Source of the DNA: Stictocephala bisonia | Lineage: Eukaryota; Arthropoda; Insecta; Hemiptera; Membracidae | Assembly (NCBI GenBank): GCA_035578905.1 | Contig: JAQJVL010000002.1 | Coordinates: 4,811,229 to 4,875,228, forward strand | Reading direction: 5' to 3' | Length of the DNA stretch: 64,000 bases | The notes under the pieces: generated by a model | Told to the model about the DNA's origin: nothing | The model's database searches: none | What the model saw: only the letters and a program-made list of their open reading frames with translations | Position numbers and translations under genes: made by a program | In this document: positions 47,800-59,255 of the stretch, one piece after another | Layout: every line of letters begins with the position of its first letter | Position numbering within the stretch: the stretch's first letter is position 1

Positions 47800-47965
47800 C
47801 CCTCAAACCCACCATTCTCTTAATTGAGATTAAGTGTTAGAGAGGACCTAATCGTCCTAACTTTGCTTCACTTAATAAAACTCATTTCACTTCATTTTAC
47901 TTCATTTCAATTCACTTTATTTAATTTCACTTAATCTCATCTCATTTAATTTCATTTCTCAACGA
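47800..47965 (+). mobile_element. LINE 3'-end fragment with hairpin and tail
   Basis: AAGTGTTAGAGA, hairpin GGAC/GTCC, TAACTTTGCTTCAC, then a long TTTCACTT/ATTTCA-type reiterated tail to 47962. Same family as 37950-38276 and 45350-45425. Confidence 0.6.
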
Positions 47966-48113
47966 ATGGGTAATCTGTAATAACATCTTTTACTATATAA
48001 CGGCAGGGCCGATATATACCCGATATATATATATAACGGCAGGGCCCACCTTAAATACCCACCTTATCTACACTCCGAATACTAGAGAAGTTTGTACTAG
48101 CTGAAACATTATA

Positions 48114-49311
48114 CAGGGTTGGGCAAAAGTCTAGAATATATTTAATAATTTCAAAACCATTGAGAAGTATGTAATGAAACTTTGCAGTTATGTACATGTC
48201 CCTAACCCAAAAATTTAGACATATTTTACTTGTTTTTTGCATAGCCAGGCGATAGCCCAAGAAGGAAGTCTAAACAACTTTAAATGTAAGCCTACATTGA
48301 GTTATACCTCATTTTAAAGGTCTTTGTTTGTACAATTCAAAAGTGCTAATCTGAAGTCAAAAGGACGATCCATTCGCAAAAGTTATTCAAGTGATTCAAA
48401 GGATTAAAGTCATATTACTAATTATTCTCAGTTATACGGCTATTTATTTAACAGTTTCAGGTCCCTGCTGGTGATTATGTTGTTGATTGTTAACAATTGT
48501 AACAAATGACTGCGTCATAAAAATAGCTATGCTATTTAACTAAGATAAAAATAAGAAAAATGTATTAAAACACTTTTGACAGTAGATTTACTTAAAATAG
48601 TCTAAGAATATTATTATAATAATTTGTTACTTATTTTTGTGAAATTTAATTTCTCATATTCAGTTAGATAAATTATAGCTCTACACAGCAATACATAATA
48701 ACTATCTTACCTTTGCCTTAAGTAGAGTTAGTTATATAACATTAAATTCTTTGAGAGACTATATTTTCTGACTTGATTATCCTTTTGACCACAGGTTTGC
48801 ACTCTTGTGTTTTAAAAACAAAAAACTCTAAAATGAGGTAAAACTCGAGGTAGGCTTACATTTAACATTTTTAAGACTTCCTTCATGGGCCATCACCTGG
48901 ATATGCAAAAAAACAAGTAAAATATATCCATGTGTTTGGTATAAGGACATTTACTTAACTAAAACGATTCATTACTTTTCTTTTAATAGTTTTAAAATTA
49001 ATAAATACATTCCAGACTTTTACTCAACCCTGACATTAAATTCTTTGAGTGGCTATATTTTCTGATTGGGTCATCCTTTTGACCTCAGGTTTGCACTATT
49101 GTATACAATCAAAGGCCTTTAAAATGAGGTATAACTGGAGGTAGGCTTACATTTAACATTTTTAAGACTTCATTCATAGGTCATCACCTGGCTATGCAAA
49201 AAACAAGTAAAATTTGTCCATATATTTGGTACATAACTGCCAAACTTCATTACATTTTATTTCAATTGTTTTGAAGATAATAAATATATTCAAGACTTTT
49301 GGCCAACCCTG
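48114..49311. mobile_element. Mariner-type foldback MITE M2, right arm duplicated
   Basis: Outer tips CAGGGTTGGGCAAAAGTC and GACTTTTGGCCAACCCTG are inverted repeats flanked by TA on both sides, as in Tc1/mariner elements. The arms are about 280 bp (words TTTTACTTGTTTTTTGCATA, ATACCTCATTTTAAAGG). The right arm is present twice in tandem (48739-49032 and 49033-49311). No transposase frame; the minus-strand frame 48051-48260 lies in the left arm. Confidence 0.85.
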
Positions 49312-49344
49312 TATGTGATTATGTACTGATATTCTAAATTTTAT

Positions 49345-49995
49345 TTACTTCCATATGCGTCAGCATAGAGAAACTATTGTGATCATACAAAACAAATGTT
49401 TTTAGAAGTTGGTTTATAAATACATTTTAGGGCCTCCTGAACCCAAAAAAGTGGTGTTTTTGAAAAAAATGTTGGTGTTTGTCCGTATGTGTGTCTGTGT
49501 GTATATGTGCACTTCGCTGGAGACGAAACGGATGGATCACTTTTTATAAAATTTAGTATGTAGGTGTATTTAACCAATATCTCCAGACAATTTTTCACTT
49601 TTTTGAAATTTCAGTTTTTTTTTTATTTTATGAGAAAAATATGCAAAAATGGAATTCTCTTCAAAACGGCTCTAACGATTTTGGTTAAATTTTTAGATAA
49701 GACGGGGATTAAAATTAAAATTATTTTATTAAAAACCGCATGTCTCTAACTTGACTAGTTTTTGAGTTATAACATTTTTTACGGGCAAAACCTTTAAAAA
49801 ATGGAAATTTTCAAGCCTTAAGCTAATGATTTTGATAAAATTTTCAGTAAAGATAAAAATTAAAATTTAACATATTTTACTTACCACCCCACTAAGGTGG
49901 GGCTGGAGGCCGAAGGCTGGAAGCAACAATTTAAATTATTGTTGAATGTTGTTTACCTAAAGTCTGGCTATGTGATTAATTGAACAGCTGTCTTT
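49345..49995 (+). mobile_element. Interspersed repeat N, copy 2
   Basis: Starts at CCATATGCGTCAGCATAG and includes GGAGACGAAACGGATGG, AATATCTCCAGACA, GGCTCTAACGATTTTGGTTA and, near the 3' end, a CCCCACTAAGGTGGGG hairpin followed by GGCTGGAGGCCGAAGGCTGG. Matches 18440-19046 over nearly its full length. Confidence 0.75.
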
Positions 49996-50857
49996 TCCAT
50001 ACTTTTATTTAAATAAAATAAGAGTTTCGTTTTTAAATTCCTTAGAAATGTAATTAATTGAACACCTGTTTTTATTTAGGTATGTTTTTATATCCTTTAC
50101 ATTTAATTTTTTTAACAATCTGACATAACGAAGAGAAAGGGAAAAAGTTTGTAACAGTTACCTGGTACCATTTATTTTACTAATATTTGTACTGTTTCTG
50201 ACATTTCAAGACGTATCAATAAATCAAACAATTCATGGGAATGAACTTGCTGATTTGTAGAATTTCTATCGTAAAATTAGCTGACCGAAATAAAAATTTA
50301 AAATTTAAAAAGTTTTTTGTAATGAAATATGTAATTTTGCACGATTATATTTATTTTTGATGGCAAATAACAAACTAATTTAATAACTAAAGTTTAGAGA
50401 AGTAAAATTCGCTTGTTTCAAGGAAAACTATTTATAAATTCTATATAAATTCTATAAGATTTATATTTTCATAGTCATTGAAATAATATTTGGCAATATT
50501 ACGATATTAAATATATTATTAAGTTTTCAAAAGTATTCCAAATTCCCTATCCTAAATGAATAAAAACACATGGTGTTGCTACGGACACCAATTATTGTAT
50601 AGTGTCATAAAAAGTTGAGTCCGTTTTCTAAATATAAATTATACGAAACAGAGAGTCATATATGAAAGCGAATGGACATTATTAATATATAACACATTTT
50701 TTTGCCTTTAATTATATATTAAGCCTGTCCAGTAAGGGGAAAATGCATTTTCTCCAGTAAAGTGAACAGATTTTTCATATTTTTCTCAGAACAAAGTTTT
50801 AAGAGTTATTGAAGTTTATAACGTATGATATGTTCGTAACTCACATTTTACTTATTA
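49996..50857. other. AT-rich stretch
   Basis: No gene or repeat recognised. Confidence 0.45.
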
Positions 50858-51335
50858 CAGTCTGCACTAGTTGCGCAGTGTGCCACCTACTTACGGACAG
50901 GTGTTGTGGAGGTTGTAGGCGATGGATTCTTTGCTCAATCATCTTAATATCAACTCGGCGTCCACTCAATCTTTGCCATCGACGTGGCCACTACTAGAGA
51001 CGTCTGGGTTGTCCGTGTTGGGTTGTAGTAAGGGTTCAGATGTTGTGTGTTCTCGGGGGCAGAGAACCGAGTGTAAAGCACTCAGTTAGCTGAAAATCAG
51101 ACCAGTACTATGTGGTTCGGATTCCACGTAATTCTGTAGGTCGCTTAGTTGCACTAGTTATTGGGCTATTAATAAGTGGATCTTACTAAGGAACAGTTGA
51201 CCTTAGTTAGTAACAATGATTAAACTCTTTCATTAACACTCATCACACTCATTCGCCCTTCATATTCGCCAATCTGTTGACGATGGATTAGGTATCTTAC
51301 GTGGTCTTACTAATGAATAATGAATAACAGTGAAT
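50858..51335 (+). mobile_element. SINE-A, full-length reference copy
   Basis: Head GTTGCGCAGTGTGCCACC and GCGATGGATTCTTTGCTC, central CTTAATATCAACTCGGCGTC, ACTACTAGAGACGTCTGG, TGTGGTTCGGATTCCACGTA, then the 3' module ATTGGGCTATTAATA, TAGTAACAATGA, CACTCATCACACTCATTCG and a TGAATAATGAATAA tail. A distant A/B-box arrangement suggests a tRNA-related pol III head, but the boxes are weaker than in SINE-B or SINE-C. Confidence 0.7.
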
Positions 51336-51666
51336 AAACATTCTTTAAGGTCACTACCAACTTAGACAATATTCCAGGTGCTGTACCTTTCACATTGTAG
51401 AGCCTACTTTTAATAGGTGTTTGAAAGTTAAATTATTCAAGATGTGAAAGGCTGTTAGATGAACGTCTCTATGTAACATTTATTTTGTTTATTTACCTTT
51501 CACAAGCAAGTTTGTTCCTTTTTGAAATGTAAATTATTGATTTATATTCACATTACGGGGTGACTAAAGTATGTGTATATTCGATATTCAGTACAAGTAA
51601 ACGCCACAAAACACAAATTTATTACAATATAAGCATAAAATGCACAAATATATTACAATATAAGCT

Positions 51667-52412
51667 AAAGCTAGCTTCAGAATTACTCGTATGTTATATA
51701 GGGCGTATTCAATACCATTAAGTGTTGCAGATAGAAAACAGGAAATAAATTTAATAAAATCAATAGCTATTGCAAATGGATAGAAGGCATCAATGATTGA
51801 TGAAATCGGAAGTAGAATTTCCAAAAAAAGAAAATAGAAAATAAAATTCGAGACGATAGACGTACAACACTTGAAAAAGAAAAATCCGATAAAGAACAAA
51901 AGAAGTATGTATTCCTCCATTACAATGGACCGTTTACACAAAGAGTTGGTAATAGATTTAAGAAAGTCAATTTATCAGTAGCTTTTAAGACTTGTAATAC
52001 TATGTTTAATATTTTACACCCGAATATTGAAAGTGAAGATAAATTCAATAATTCAGGAATATATAGGATTAACTGTAATGATTGTTATGTGTTTTATATA
52101 GGTCAGACTGTAAATTTTAGCAAAAGATATAAAAACCATGTCTCCGCTTTTAAAAACAAGAAACCTGAAAGATCTAATGTAGCTAAACACCTTCTGAATT
52201 GTAGCCTCAGTTTGAATAAAATAGATGAAAATATAGATATTCTAAAAGTTTGTAAGAAGGGTCGTACTATGAATGCTTGGGAAGAGTTATTTATTTTTAA
52301 AGAAAAATGTAAGGATCGTGATAAATTAATGAATGAACAGGTTAATTTTGATTCCGAAATAGTTTTTAATAATGTATTTTCAGCAACTAAAAAGAACAGA
52401 AGTACCAGCCAA
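51667..52412 (+). pseudogene. Penelope-like GIY-YIG endonuclease remnant
   Basis: Starts in the linker after the reverse transcriptase (KASFRITRMLYRAYSIPLS, EINLIKSIAIANG then stop where Tyr is expected). A frameshift near 51820 leads into RRTTLEKEK, KKYVFLHYNGPF and FKKVNLSVAFKTCNTMF. An intact 137-codon frame from 52002 holds the endonuclease: GIY at residues 19-21, C-x2-C at 25-28, YIGQT at 32-36, candidate catalytic Arg42, the AWEELFIF segment with Glu94/95 and NNVFSATKKN at the end. The domain nicks target DNA during insertion. Missing reverse transcriptase, the stop and the frameshift make the element non-autonomous, though the endonuclease part is well kept. Confidence 0.8.
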
Positions 52413-52536
52413 TAGAGATTAACCAATAATATCACAGCAGTCGCCATTTTGAAGATTCCAGCCAATGGGGTCACGTGATCATAGGCCTATAAATTGAGTT
52501 GTTGAACACCATTTTCCATTCTTTTGTGAATCCCTC

Positions 52537-52579
52537 TGGTCTGAGGAAGGTGAGCGTGGTTCACCGAAATCGATCACCA
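52537..52579 (+). ncRNA. Hammerhead-like ribozyme motif
   Basis: TGGT (52537-52540), core CTGAGGA (52541-52547), helix II GGTGA (52549-52553) with TCACC (52561-52565), GAAA (52566-52569), palindromic helix III ATCGAT (52569-52574), C at the cleavage site (52575) and ACCA closing a 4-bp helix I. One unpaired base precedes helix II. All core positions are present. It sits in the 3' tail of the Penelope-like remnant. Confidence 0.6.
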
Positions 52580-52680
52580 TAATATTTGTGCATTTTGTAC
52601 TTGTATTGTAATATATTTGTGCATTTTGTGCTTATATTGTAATACATTTGTGTTGTGTGACGTTTACTTGTACTGTATAT

Positions 52681-53271
52681 GTACCAACACGTATTATGCT
52701 AATTAAAAAAACTATTTATTCGATATTGTTACTACTCCAACTGTTACATTTGTTGTGTATAATGTAGGATCGTTGATCCAGAAATAGAACTGCAAAAAAT
52801 TAAATACGACTTAAGTTTGACAGTAATTTGTTAAAATGCTAGAATTTTCCCTCAAAGTAGGTTCACTGAATGGATGTCGTGACAGTTCATTAAAAAACTA
52901 ACGATGATAGCTGAATTAAAATAATTTATTTTCCGATTTGTTTATCATTAATTTCGTGATTGTATTGAGGGCCACCTGTCTAGATAAAACTGTCGAGCGA
53001 TTGTTTTGTTGGTAACACAGTGAGAAATGGAAGTCTTTTTTAACATTTAGAGTGTTTTAAAATATTAAAACTAATCATTATTATTGCCAAATAGTATAAT
53101 TATCTCATCATCTTAATATAAAAGAAAAAAAAATATGTACTCACTCATTGCGAAATCTCCTGCACGTAACAGATTTGATGCAATTTGTACAGAGGTTAGC
53201 TTTTATACCATAGGGACCCAATAAGAAAGGATTTATCTAAATTACGTTTCCATGGGGTATAAATTGTTCCT
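52681..53271. other. AT-rich stretch
   Basis: No gene or repeat recognised. Confidence 0.45.
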
Positions 53272-53740
53272 CAACCTTTCCTTTTCCTTTCTCCCATATG
53301 CATTAGCATAAAAAAAGTATTGCGATAGTAAAAAAAATGTATTTACAAGTTGGTATTAAAATCTGTTTTAGAGTCCCCTGAACCAAAAAAAGTATTTTTT
53401 CGGAAAGAATTTTGGTGTCTGTCCGTATTAGTGTCTGTCTGTGTGTATGTGCAGTTCGCTGGAGACCAAATGGATGGATCAAATTTTATAAAATTTGGTA
53501 TTTAGGTGGGTTTAGCTAATATATCCAGACACATTTTTCACTTTTTTGAAATTTTGTATATTTTTATGCGCAAAAACATAAAAAATAGAATTTTCGCAAA
53601 AACAGCTCTAAGGATTTTGATTAAACTTTTAGGAAATATGTAAATTACAATTTAAAATAGTTTATTATAAACTGAATGTCTCTAACTTTACTAGTTTTTG
53701 AGTTATGAAAAACAAAACATCTTTTGGAATCAATTTGGTA
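53272..53740 (+). mobile_element. Interspersed repeat N, copy 3
   Basis: CCATATGCATTAGCATA, GCAGTTCGCTGGAGACCAAA, ATGGATCAAATTTTATAA and TTACTAGTTTTTGAGTTATG match the other N copies. The 3' hairpin region is missing. Confidence 0.7.
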
Positions 53741-55489
53741 ATTTTCAAAGTTTTGATTTTTGTTTAATATGGAGGAAAGTTTGTGCCGATTCTTTGGAGC
53801 CATTTATTACTTTGGTTGTTGGAAAGATATGGATTGACTGTTTACTATATTTCATATGAACTAAAAAACTTACAGTTGTTTTCATAAATATATAATCATT
53901 TGGTCTCAGTATTAAACTTACAAGATGTGATTTGGACATAATATGCTCATAAACCTGTTGATCACAGTAGCACTTTCTCAGCCCTGGAATTTATTTTAAT
54001 TTTTGATATATAATGAAGCGAGAAATTCTTAAAACCCTTACGTAAATTGTTCCCATTTAAAATTTTAGTGACTAAAAATGGGTATTCATTTAATTTAATG
54101 ATTTATTTCAAGCAGCTGATACAAAAACACAAACATGATACAAAAGCTTGAATAATTTGGTTTTGATTGTGAAATGTTTAAGGTCATTTCTACTATCTCT
54201 GACACAATTGCACTACTTTGAATCCCCCTAAAATAGACTTTTAGGATTTTCTACACTATAAACTTTGTTTTCATGGGGAACGTCATGAAATACACATACA
54301 ATTGTAAAGTTTAGTTGCATTTTGCTTTAAAATTTAACTAAGGTATTTTGTAAACTTTAAAACGTTTCGATCATCATCATAAAGGAGCTTTAAAGTTGCA
54401 TTGTGATATATATTACACTTTCAACACAATACAAAACATAATTTTTAAAATATGATGTTTATAAATAATTCCTAACAATTATTACTTGTAATTCGTAAAC
54501 TTTAATATACAAGTAATACAAAGTGTAATAGTGTTGGTAGTTTTAATGTTGGTAGATAGGTCTCTTCTTTTTTAGTTATTAATTCTAAGCATTTATTGAA
54601 CCAATTACGATAGATATCTAGATAAAAGCAACAAACATTATTAAATATACATTTTGAAGTGATAGCATCAGATAATTTCCCCGAAATGGAATATTTAATT
54701 TCGCACTACGAGGGAAAGCACAGGAAATAAACTGTCAAGCCCTGTCATGAAGAATAAAGCATTGCTCTATGGCGGGCGCGCAATGCACTATGGGAACCGT
54801 ATTCTGTACACAGTGACCAGCTGATTATCAGCTGATAGGTATCTCGACTTGATTACTTTTTTAATTGAAATATTAATACTTTGAGCTTGATACGTAATTT
54901 TTTATACTTAAATAATGTGTTGGGTTATTAGTGAAAGAGTGTTATTGTCATTTTTAAGCAATTTAAAAATATTCTACATACTTTAATCATGACTATAGTT
55001 GGAAAAAATCTACAAGTTTATGACTAAAATTTCGTACTAAAGTAACCTTCAATAAGTTGGTTCAAATGACAATGTTATTATACGTACATTTTGTTTGACT
55101 TTTCCTACGAGTCGTTATTATATTAACTGCACGATGTCGTTATTAACTACACGATGTTTCGATTGATATGCCACTCCTCTCGTTCTCAAGTGGCATAAAT
55201 TAACTTACACTTATATTAAAAATAAAAAGAAAAGAAGGGCTGAAGAACTTTTCGCAATATTTTTTACAAAATTATAACCTTTAACATAGTTCTACTATTT
55301 GTTCCTGGTTAATTTTCAGGCTTAAATAAAAATAAAGTTTTGCCTATAAAGCAATTTAAATTTTAAAAAAGTGAAGTATTATTTATATTTATTATGTGAA
55401 ATATGAGCTGTATTTATAAACAAAACTTGTCTTTTAATTTTATCTTGAAGATTTTTTTTTATTTGTACATATAGATTGCCAATATCTTA
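53741..55489. other. No gene seen; two palindromes
   Basis: AT-rich. Perfect short palindrome CAGCTGATTATCAGCTG at 54819-54835 beside a GC-rich patch (GGCGGGCGCGCAATGCACTA) that could be promoter sequence. At 54360 and 55155 CGAAAC-type words recall Penelope tails but lack a complete core. Confidence 0.35.
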
Positions 55490-56305
55490 CCCAAACTAAG
55501 GAATCCAGATCTTCCTGTTTGATAACATGAGTGGCCTTAGACATATTTACTTTTGAACATTATTTTGTTGCCATTCATCCAAATGTTACGATAACCTTTA
55601 CGTTTTCTGATACTATTAGCCTTGGCCATCAAGTTTGAAAAGTATGGTGTGAGATACGGTAGTCATTAAAATATATATTTCTATCAGGCTGAACCTTGCT
55701 ATTTAGTAGGCCTATGTTTCTTAGCATTACTTATCATGGTATCTCTAGTGTCTCTTGTAGAACATTGCTCTACTATCGGTGCCGGATGGTAATCGATGTG
55801 CAGTGAATTCTCTTTTACTAATGTTGATGTTCATTGCACTTAGTAAATTAACAAGATTTTCCTTTACATCTTCCTTTTCTGTTGAAGGTATGCTGGTAAT
55901 TATGAAATTATTACTCCTGCTGTGTTGTTTTTCTCTTTCAATGGCAACTCTAAGATCTTCAATATCATTTTCCATCTGTAGTCTTCTCTTCCAGTTTCTT
56001 CATTTGCTCTATATTTTTAATAAATCGTTCTTCAAGTTGAGTTACTACTACCATCATATTATTCACTCTTTCTGATATTAACTTTTCCTGTTTTTGAAAC
56101 ATGTTTTCCAAAAGTTCCACTTTGTGTTCTGGGCTTTTAATTCGACATTTCTGGCAATCCCACTTATTCTTCATTTTCAAACTTTTATTTTTCCAAGTGT
56201 TTTTCTTGATTCCTGAACATTCATACTGATAATTTAAATTACACCTACCACAAGAAACGCAGTCACCGTCTTCGAGAAGAGAATTTTGACAAAGTACTCA
56301 AACTA
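55490..56305 (-). pseudogene. LINE ORF1-like relic (PHD finger, coiled coil, FP25K-like)
   Basis: Minus-strand order: a PHD-like finger (DGDCVSCGRCNLNYQYECSG ... KWDCQKCR), a charged helical segment with coiled-coil spacing (HKVELLENMFQKQEKLISER, FIKNIEQMKKLEEK), then after a frameshift the RRM/FP25K-like part (IEREKQHSRSNNFIITSIPS, KREFTAHRLPSG) and, after further breaks, MAKANSIRKRKGYRNIW and MNGNKIMFKSK. This architecture is that of ORF1 proteins of CR1/Jockey-type retrotransposons in invertebrates, which bind the element RNA. The overlapping frames near 55970 and stops near 55745 and 55540 show decay. No ORF2 adjoins it. Confidence 0.7.
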
Positions 56306-56821
56306 TATTTAATATTGTAGGAATTTGTCAATGATTATCACCAGTTACAGTTTCAATAAGTTTACCGTACTTTATTGCATAACCTCAAAGTCCAGACACT
56401 GATCTATTATTGATTAATCATTTTTACTATTTAACTTTATCTATTTACAGAACATTACAAACCTTCTGTTCGTCACTTTACATTATATCTTTTCACAAAA
56501 ATTACTTTTATAAACTTAACATTTGAGGAGCAAAATAAGGATATCTGGAGAGTAACCTGACTGCCACTAGAAAAAAAATCGGTAATAACAAATACTGAAA
56601 ATGAAGAATCAATATTGCATTAAAGAAACAATTTACAAAAACACCCAAATCGTAAATGAAAACTGCACCTGCCTCCAGTATAAGGTACACGGGGGGGGGG
56701 GGGCACATCCTATCATCCCTTTCTGGTGCAGTCTCAAAATTTCCGCTTCCAAAACATCAAAAAATGTGTGTTCTGTTACCCGAAATTCGAAATGTAAGAG
56801 GAAATATGCCTGACACGATAT
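56306..56821. other. Spacer with G run
   Basis: AT-rich, with a 13-base G run at 56691-56703. Open frames on both strands through the run have no support. Confidence 0.4.
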
Positions 56822-57440
56822 GTTACTCTACTACTAAAAATATACTTCTTCCGCAAAGCTGTCAAGAGTTGTCACCACAGTGGTGGAGGAGATGGGAAAG
56901 GCAGTAGGTGACCTGACATTCCAACAGTAAGAGCTACTGAGTGTCAGTTTCTCAGAGTCTTACAGTTGGAGAAGTACCAAGCCCGGCTCATCACTCTACC
57001 ACTAAAAATATACTTACTTCCGCAAAGCTGTCAAGAGTTGTCACCACAATGACGGAGGAGATGGGAAAGGCAGTAGGTGACCTGACATATCGACTGTAAG
57101 ATTTACTGAGGATCAGTTTCTCAAGAGTCTTACAGTTGGAGAATTGCCAAGCCCGGCTTATCATTGTACCACTAAAAAAACTTCCGCAAAGCTGTCAAGA
57201 GTTGGAGGAGATGGGAAAGGCAGTAGGTGACCATACATATCGACTGTAGGGGCTATTGTAGGTCAGTTTCTCAGAGTCTTACAGTTGGAGAAGTGCCAAG
57301 CCCGGCACATTTCTCTATCACTAAAAATATTCTTACTTCCGCAAAGCTGTCAAGAGTTGTCATCACAGTGATGGAGGAGATGGGCAAAGCAGTGTGTTAT
57401 CTGGGTGGTCCTCATCTGGATTCAAACGAATCTTTTACTT
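56822..57440 (+). repeat. Tandem repeat, unit 150-172 bp, about 3.5 copies
   Basis: Copies start near 56824, 56995, 57165 and 57312 with CTACCACTAAAAATATACTT, then CTTCCGCAAAGCTGTCAAGA, GGAGGAGATGGGAAAGGCAG and AGTCTTACAGTTGGAGAA. Copies differ by small deletions; the last is partial. Open frames are incidental. Confidence 0.9.
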
Positions 57441-57917
57441 TCTATATTTCACACTAAATATATCCTTTTCTTCATAGCACAGCAACTTATTATTATTAAT
57501 TTATTTAGAATGGTTCATATTTTAATAATGATGGCCGTTGATTGTAGACATATATCACCACTACTTGAAGAAAAAATACTCGGTATATCGCAAGTATCGT
57601 TTTTCAGGTAGTCAATTTACCTAGTATATCACCTTGTATTAATTATTCGAAAAGAGAGTTAAGCTTCACTAACATAAATTGTTTTTGGGTTGTTTTCGTC
57701 ATTTGATTAATACGGTTAATCTAAATTCTTCATCATTAACAAATTGTAAAATATCTAAGTGTTATGGAAACTAAGTATACGCAGATCGATTTCCCAATAT
57801 GACAGATTCATACAGTCAAATACTGTTAGTTATTAGTTAATAGAGACCTTCTAAAAGTAAAGTTTGCAAAAATAATGTTGACATTTAAAGTATTTTAAAA
57901 AGAAAACTCTTCTTGCT
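57441..57917. other. AT-rich spacer
   Basis: Nothing recognised. Confidence 0.4.
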
Positions 57918-58062
57918 AGTTTACGTGAACTTGCAGGCCTGTGCGTGAACTTTAGTTAACGAGTGAAGTACTGACCGTTAGCTCAGTTGGATATCCGAAC
58001 CATAGACTCTGCACTCTATAGTCCGAAGCCCTAACCACTAAGCCACCATGTCGGTAACTCTT
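57918..58062 (-). mobile_element. tRNA-derived SINE-C copy
   Basis: Minus-strand A-box TGGCTTAGTGG and B-box GGTTCGGATATCC (one insertion), then the body AACGGTCAGTACTTCACTCG and AAAGTTCACGCACAGG shared with 1395-1560. Confidence 0.65.
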
Positions 58063-58109
58063 AAAATATTTGAACTCTAACTGAAGGATGGTTTAAATAT
58101 TTAGACCCA

Positions 58110-59255
58110 TTGAAGATCTGTGTATGAAGCTTAAAAATAGGTGTTCAATCTAGATTGTAAGATTATATAGGCTGAAGCCATAAGTCGGTCAATGCAGCTT
58201 CAGTCGTTACTGCGGTATACGACAGAGGACAGAGCCTCAAGACTCAATGAGGATCTTTGTTTGTTGCCTCAAATTAAGTGTTCAATTTAGATTGTAAGAT
58301 GCTATAGGCTGTAGTCGTAAGTTGGTCAATGCAGCTTCAGTCGTCACAGCGGTAATATGACAGAGGTGTCAAGACGGAGATTCAATGAGGATCTGTACAG
58401 TTGCCTCAAATTAAGTTTTCAATTTAGATTGTAAGATACTATAGGCCGAAGCCGTAAGTCGGTCAATGCAGCTTCATTCGTTACTACGGTAATACGGCAG
58501 AGACGTCAAGACGAAGACTGAATGAGGATCTCTGTTTTGTTGCCTCAAGTTGTGTTCAATTTAGATTGTAAGATGCTATAATCTGTAGCCGTAAGTCGGT
58601 CAATGCAGCTTCAGTCGTCACTGCGGTAATATGACAGAGGCGTCAAAATGGAGACTCAATTAAGATCTGTACACTTGCCTCAAGTTAAGTGTTCAATATA
58701 GACTGTAAGCTGCTATAGGCCGTAAGTCGGTCAATGCAGCTCCAGTCGTCACTGCGGTAATACGACAGAGGCGTCAAGACGGATAATCAATGAGGATCTC
58801 TGTTTGTTGCCTCAAGTTGTGTTCAATCTAGATTGTAAGATCAATGAGGATCTCTGTTTGTTGCCTCAAGTTGTGTTCAATCTAGATTGTAAGATGTTGT
58901 AGGCCGAAGCCGTAAGTCGGTCAATGCAGCTCCAGTCGTCACTGCGGTAATACGACAGAGGCGTCAAGACGGATAATCAATGAGGATCTCTGTTTGTTGC
59001 CTCAAGTTGTGTTCAGTCTAGATTGTAAGATGTTGTAGGCCGAAGCCGTAAGTCGGTCAATGCAGCTTCTTTCGTTACTGCGGTAATACGACAGAGGCGT
59101 CAAAATGGAGACTCAATTAAGATCTGTACAGTTGCCTCAAGTTAAGTGTTCAATATAGATTGTAAGCTGCTATAGGCCGTAAGTCGGTCAATGCAGCTTC
59201 AGTCGTCACTGCGGTAATACGACAGAGGCGTCAAGACGGAGACTCATTGAAGATC
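58110..59255 (+). repeat. Tandem repeat, unit about 137 bp, 8 copies
   Basis: Marker GTAAGTCGGTCAATGCAGCT recurs near 58183, 58317, 58455, 58592, 58728, 58912, 59049 and 59179. Other unit words: GCGGTAATACGACAGAGGCG and AATGAGGATCTCTGTTTG. A 52-bp internal duplication (58797-58900) lengthens one copy. Pairs of alternating variants suggest a two-unit higher-order period in the right half. Confidence 0.95.

Larger units (their letters stand above)
51588..52680 (+). mobile_element. Penelope-like element, 5' truncated, with inverted tail
   Basis: Left edge 51591-51665 (GTACAAGTAAACGCCACAA, ATTTATTACAATATAAGC) is the reverse complement of the right tail at about 52590-52677. Between them lie a broken C-terminal coding part (51667-52412), a 3' untranslated region and a hammerhead-like motif (52537-52579). 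A partial inverted copy of the tail upstream of a truncated element is typical of Penelope-like insertions. Confidence 0.8.

Noticed and set aside
52103..52474. Minus-strand ORF of 123 codons
   Set aside because: Antisense shadow of the GIY-YIG remnant.
54355..54400. Hammerhead motif on the minus strand
   Set aside because: GATGATGATCGAAACGTT has GAAACGT but no room for helix II.
55135..55195. Hammerhead motif on the minus strand
   Set aside because: CGAAACATCG is present without a CUGANGA core at a usable distance.
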